Positions 33,024-36,113 of a stretch of DNA of 36,113 nucleotides are shown one piece after another. Positions within the stretch are counted from its first letter, which is position 1. The number at the start of each line of letters is the position of its first letter. The notes under the pieces were generated by a model, which did not search any database, was not told where the DNA came from, and saw only the letters and a program-made list of their open reading frames with translations. The DNA lies in contig CAMZLM010000084.1 in assembly GCA_947311485.1 (NCBI GenBank), forward strand, positions 1 through 36,113, written 5' to 3'. The translations under genes and the position numbers were made by a program. This stretch comes from an uncultured Paracoccaceae bacterium (GTDB lineage Bacteria; Pseudomonadota; Alphaproteobacteria; Rhodobacterales; Rhodobacteraceae).

Positions 33024-35387
33024 ATGACAATTTCAGAGATCCTAGACAGCATGGAATATGGCATCGCCCCCGAGAGTAATAGCGAGGCAATGGCCTGGCT
33101 GGAACGCAACGACCACCGTTTCAACCTGTTCATTGACGGCGCGTTTTGCACGCCGAATGGCGGGTATTTTGACACACTCAATCCGGCGGACGGCGTGGTT
33201 CTGGCGCAAATTGCACAGGCCAACGATGCCGATGTCGACAAGGCTGTGACCGCCGCGCGCAAGGCGCAGGGGCCTTGGGCCAAAGACGGGGCCAAACGGG
33301 CGCGGGTGCTCTATGCGCTGGCGCGGCTGGTGCAAAAACACTCCCGCCTGTTGGCGGTTGTGGAAACGCTCGACAACGGCAAACCCATCCGCGAGAGCCG
33401 CGATGTGGATATCCCGCTGGTCGCGCGGCATTTTTATCACCACGCCGGTTGGGCGCAGTTGATGGACAGCGAAATGGCCGGTTATGTGCCGGTGGGTGTC
33501 GCCGGTCAGGTGATACCGTGGAATTTTCCATTGTTGATGTTGGCGTGGAAGGTTGCGCCGGCGTTGGCCATGGGGAATACGGTGGTGTTGAAACCGGCGG
33601 AAACCACCTCCTTGTCGGCGCTGCTGTTTGCGGAGCTGTGTGTGGAAGCGGGTGTCCCCAAGGGCGTTGTCAATATTGTGACCGGCGATGGTACAACCGG
33701 TGGGTTGGTGACGGAACATGACGGGGTGGACAAGGTTGCCTTTACCGGCTCCACCGCCGTTGGCCGGTTGATCCGTGAACGCACCGCCGGTTCGGGTAAG
33801 AAGCTGACGCTGGAACTGGGCGGGAAATCCGCCTTTATGGTGTTCGATGATGCCGATTTGGACAGCGCGGTAGAGGGGGTCGTGGATGCGATCTGGTTCA
33901 ATCAGGGCGAAGTCTGCTGTGCCGGTTCACGCCTGCTGTTGCAAGAGCCGATCGCCGACAAGTTTATCGCCAAGTTGCGCGCCCGAATGGATACATTGCG
34001 GGTGGGCGATCCGATGGACAAGAGCATCGATATCGGGGCCGTGGCCTCCGAGGTGCAGTTGCAGCGGATCCGCGATATGGTGGCTGTGGGTGTGGCCGAA
34101 GGCGGCGAGCTGATTCAGTCGGATCAGGTGTTGCCCAACCACGGTTGTTTTTTCCCACCAACGCTGCTGTGCAATGTCGAGAGTTCCGCCACGCTGGCGC
34201 AAGAAGAAGTTTTCGGGCCGGTGCTGGTCAGCATGACTTTCCGCACTCCGGCCGAGGCGGTGGCGCTGGCCAATAACACCCGTTACGGCCTGGCGGCGAC
34301 TTTGTGGACGGAAAACGTCAATCTGGCGCTGGATATCGCGCCGCAGGTCAAGGCGGGGGTGGTCTGGGTCAATTGTTCGAACCAGTTCGACGCCGCTGCC
34401 GGTTTTGGCGGCGTCCGCGAGAGCGGCTTTGGCCGTGAGGGCGGGCGCGAAGGGCTGTTCGAATATGTGAAACCGGCGTTTACGGCCAAGCTGAAGCCGG
34501 TGAAGCGGATTTCCCTGCCCGAGGTCAAAACACGGGCCGAGGGGCTGGACCGGACGCCGAAGAACTATATCGGTGGCAAACAGGCGCGCCCCGATAGCGG
34601 TTATTCCGCGCCGGTTGTGTCGCCCAAAGGTGTGCTGCTGGGCCATGTGGGCAAAGGCAGCCGCAAGGATATCCGCAACGCGGTGGAGGCCGCTACAGCG
34701 GCTAAAGGCTGGGCCGGTATGAACGGGCACGGGCGTGCGCAAGTGATTTACTTCATCGCCGAAAATTTGACCGCGCGGGCAGATGAATTTGCCCGCCGTA
34801 TTACGGATATGACAGGGGCCAGTGCCAAAGAGGCCGCACAAGAGGTAGAGGCCACCATTGACCGGCTGTTCACCTATGGTGCATGGGCCGACAAATACGA
34901 TGGCGCGGTTCACAGCGTGCCGCAACGTTCGGTCGCGATTGCCATGCAAGAACCGGTTGGTGTGATCGGATTAATTTGTCCCGATGAAATGCCGCTGCTG
35001 GGGTTGGTGTCGCTGATGGCACCCGCGATTGCCATGGGCAACCGGGTGGTGATGGTGCCTTCCGGGCCGCATCCGCTGGCGGCGATGGATCTGTATCAGG
35101 TGTTCAATACCTCTGATTTACCGGCGGGTGTTGTGAATATCGTGACAGGGGCCAAGGATGAGCTGGCCAAGGTTTTGGCGGATCATTACGGGGTGGATTC
35201 GGTTTGGTATCATGGTAGCGCCGAAGGGGCAGCCATGGTCGAAGCGGCCTCTGCTGCCAGTCTGAAACGGACATGGGTTAATGATGGCAAGGCGCGGGAT
35301 TGGTTGGACCGGACACAGGGCGAAGGTCGCGAGTATTTACGCCATGCCACCAATGTCAAAAATATCTGGGTGCCTTACGGGGCCTGA
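33024..35387 (+). CDS. ALDH16-type aldehyde dehydrogenase (catalytic plus degenerate second ALDH domain)
   Basis: A 787-residue protein, far longer than the usual 480-500. The first about 490 residues are a complete ALDH domain: PWNFPLLMLAWKVAPAL, FTGSTAVGR, the general base in LELGGKS, the catalytic Cys298 in NQGEVCCAGSR, and QEEVFGPVL. Residues from about 530 on form a second, shortened ALDH-like domain (GGKQARPDSGYSAPVVSPKG, then GVIGLICPDEMPLLGLVSLMAPAIAMGNRVV) that has no GGKS or Cys motif. This is the ALDH16 architecture, known from Loktanella, also a Rhodobacterales member. Start at the ATG 33024, 4 bases after deoC. Oxidation of DeoC-derived acetaldehyde to acetate is the inferred job. 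Confidence 0.9.
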   Translation: MTISEILDSMEYGIAPESNSEAMAWLERNDHRFNLFIDGAFCTPNGGYFDTLNPADGVVLAQIAQANDADVDKAVTAARKAQGPWAKDGAKRARVLYALARLVQKHSRLLAVVETLDNGKPIRESRDVDIPLVARHFYHHAGWAQLMDSEMAGYVPVGVAGQVIPWNFPLLMLAWKVAPALAMGNTVVLKPAETTSLSALLFAELCVEAGVPKGVVNIVTGDGTTGGLVTEHDGVDKVAFTGSTAVGRLIRERTAGSGKKLTLELGGKSAFMVFDDADLDSAVEGVVDAIWFNQGEVCCAGSRLLLQEPIADKFIAKLRARMDTLRVGDPMDKSIDIGAVASEVQLQRIRDMVAVGVAEGGELIQSDQVLPNHGCFFPPTLLCNVESSATLAQEEVFGPVLVSMTFRTPAEAVALANNTRYGLAATLWTENVNLALDIAPQVKAGVVWVNCSNQFDAAAGFGGVRESGFGREGGREGLFEYVKPAFTAKLKPVKRISLPEVKTRAEGLDRTPKNYIGGKQARPDSGYSAPVVSPKGVLLGHVGKGSRKDIRNAVEAATAAKGWAGMNGHGRAQVIYFIAENLTARADEFARRITDMTGASAKEAAQEVEATIDRLFTYGAWADKYDGAVHSVPQRSVAIAMQEPVGVIGLICPDEMPLLGLVSLMAPAIAMGNRVVMVPSGPHPLAAMDLYQVFNTSDLPAGVVNIVTGAKDELAKVLADHYGVDSVWYHGSAEGAAMVEAASAASLKRTWVNDGKARDWLDRTQGEGREYLRHATNVKNIWVPYGA

Positions 35388-35428
35388 TCTGTGGGGCGGC
35401 CCCCGCACACCTTTTGCTTGTGGCCAAC

Positions 35429-35454
35429 GGTGCGTGGGAACCACGCACCCTACG
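35429..35454. repeat. REP-like palindrome (GGTGCGTGG ... CCACGCACC, CTACG flank)
   Basis: A perfect 9-bp stem, GGTGCGTGG (35429-35437) and CCACGCACC (35441-35449), with loop GAA, followed by CTACG. The GTAGGGTGCGTGG form is a dispersed intergenic repeat type I recognise from many proteobacteria. It lies between two converging genes and could also end transcription. The remaining 41 bases after the ALDH stop show only a G/C-rich tract. Confidence 0.55.
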
Positions 35455-36113
35455 TAAACTTGCGGAAAAACCGTGTGCGGTCGAACATGACTTCCAGTGT
35501 TTCCATGCGTTCGCGGGTTTCAGGCCACGTGTGTTCCTGCACTTTGGCGATGACGGTTTCCAACAGCAACATATGGGTGACGTTTGAATCCCACGCTGAA
35601 GGCACCACAATCGGGCTGGCAAAGCAGATATCCGCCAGTTTGTTGATCGGCGAGCGCCACTGATCGGTGAACAGGATGATTTTCGCACCTTTGTCCGCCG
35701 CCATTTCTGCCAGTTTCAGGGTGCTGTTTTCATAGCGGCGCACATCGAAAATCACCACCACGTCGCCCTTGTCCACGTCCAGCAGGTAATGCGGCCAAGC
35801 GTTGGAAATTGACTGGATGTTTGTTACCCGTGGCCGCAACACCTGCATGTGCAGATAAAAGTAATCCGCCAGCGCCCGTGTGATCCGTCCACCTACCACA
35901 AAAACTGCACGGTCGGGATCGGCCAGCAGGGCGCAGGCGGCGTCGAATTCTTCGGGTTCGATCTGGGCCAGCGACTGGCTGATGTTTTCAATCACGGCCT
36001 CGGTAAATCGGTTCAGGATATGGCCTTCGGGGGCCTTGCCGGCCCATGTGTCGTGTTTGGCGATAGGGCCGGAAATTTTGGCTTGCAGTTCTTTGCGCAA
36101 TTCCGCCTGAAAC
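35450..36113 (-). CDS. MurR/RpiR family transcriptional regulator (N-terminus outside the window)
   Basis: The reading frame stays open to the right edge, so the gene starts beyond the window. About 220 C-terminal residues are visible. The first of them (FQAELRKEL) matches the end of an RpiR-type helix-turn-helix domain. The rest is a SIS sugar-phosphate-binding domain: VFVVGGRITRALADYFYLHM, then DVVVIFDVRRYENSTLKLAEMAADKGAKIILFTDQWRSP, where the Ser/Thr loop binds the phosphosugar in relatives. It converges on the deo operon. Regulation of that operon by deoxyribose- or ribose-phosphate is possible but unproven. Its stop codon TAG lies in the palindrome. Confidence 0.88.
   Translation of the reverse strand, partial: FQAELRKELQAKISGPIAKHDTWAGKAPEGHILNRFTEAVIENISQSLAQIEPEEFDAACALLADPDRAVFVVGGRITRALADYFYLHMQVLRPRVTNIQSISNAWPHYLLDVDKGDVVVIFDVRRYENSTLKLAEMAADKGAKIILFTDQWRSPINKLADICFASPIVVPSAWDSNVTHMLLLETVIAKVQEHTWPETRERMETLEVMFDRTRFFRKFT

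Noticed and set aside
31865-33295. Open frame of 476 codons on the minus strand opposite deoB, deoC and the ALDH gene
   Set aside because: It spans three real genes and has no motif; antisense openness follows from codon bias.
33927-34949. Open frame of 340 codons opposite the ALDH16 gene
   Set aside because: Shadow of a high-confidence gene with conserved catalytic motifs on the other strand.
1-36113. tRNA genes, CRISPR arrays, insertion sequences, prophage or toxin-antitoxin modules
   Set aside because: I read both strands for cloverleaf ends, regularly spaced repeats, transposase motifs and small gene pairs and found none that hold up.

Overview
The window is a dense chromosomal stretch from an alphaproteobacterium, most likely the Roseobacter group of the Rhodobacteraceae. 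Support for this: an RpoHII-type sigma factor, a SAM/SAH riboswitch before metK (a class found almost only in Rhodobacterales), a Rhodobacter-type SHP/DHC heme-protein cluster, an ALDH16-type aldehyde dehydrogenase, and gene orders such as rsmI-yraN-gshB and phoH-ybeY-corC-lnt-metK. I find no tRNA, rRNA, insertion sequence, prophage or CRISPR. There is no gene-free stretch above about 120 bases between adjacent features.

Layout, left to right. 1-7.1 kb: the 5' part of trpS (cut by the window edge), a divergent rhomboid-fold protein that has lost its catalytic residues, and a tightly overlapping leftward operon of a penicillin-binding-protein activator lipoprotein, glnD and murJ. 7.2-10.4 kb: rightward rsmI-yraN-gshB and an HSL-type esterase, meeting comM tail to tail. 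10.4-14.0 kb, leftward: comM, a glutathione S-transferase with a C-terminal Cys-rich metal-binding-like domain, a histidine phosphatase (probably CobC-like) and cobU. 14.1-17.8 kb, rightward: rpoH (RpoHII type), a strong terminator, then overlapping coaBC-dut-moeB, where MoeB carries three predicted N-terminal membrane segments. 17.8-19.4 kb: a D-2-hydroxyacid dehydrogenase and a divergent secreted SH3 protein, with a long inverted repeat between them.

19.4-22.4 kb: trmB and, just upstream, a three-gene heme operon. This encodes a cytochrome b561-type membrane protein fused to a diheme DHC domain, the O2-binding monoheme protein SHP, and a free DHC. A near-consensus Pho box (two CTGTCA-type repeats in an 11-bp register) sits 54 bases before the first gene. 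This is the most distinctive part of the window: a predicted seven-heme electron route from quinol to a periplasmic ligand-binding heme, possibly phosphate-responsive. 22.4-27.6 kb, leftward: phoH-ybeY-corC-lnt, then metK with its own promoter and a SAM/SAH riboswitch. 27.7-35.4 kb, rightward: an SDR oxidoreductase and a deoxynucleoside catabolic operon (punA-deoA-deoB-deoC plus a two-domain ALDH16), which would convert deoxynucleosides to glyceraldehyde-3-phosphate and acetaldehyde and then acetate. The window closes with a convergent RpiR-family regulator, cut by the edge, whose stop codon lies in a REP-like palindrome.

Most genes are housekeeping genes recognised from family motifs read directly in the translations. 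Start sites were chosen from ribosome-binding sites, overlaps and family N-termini. No database search was possible.
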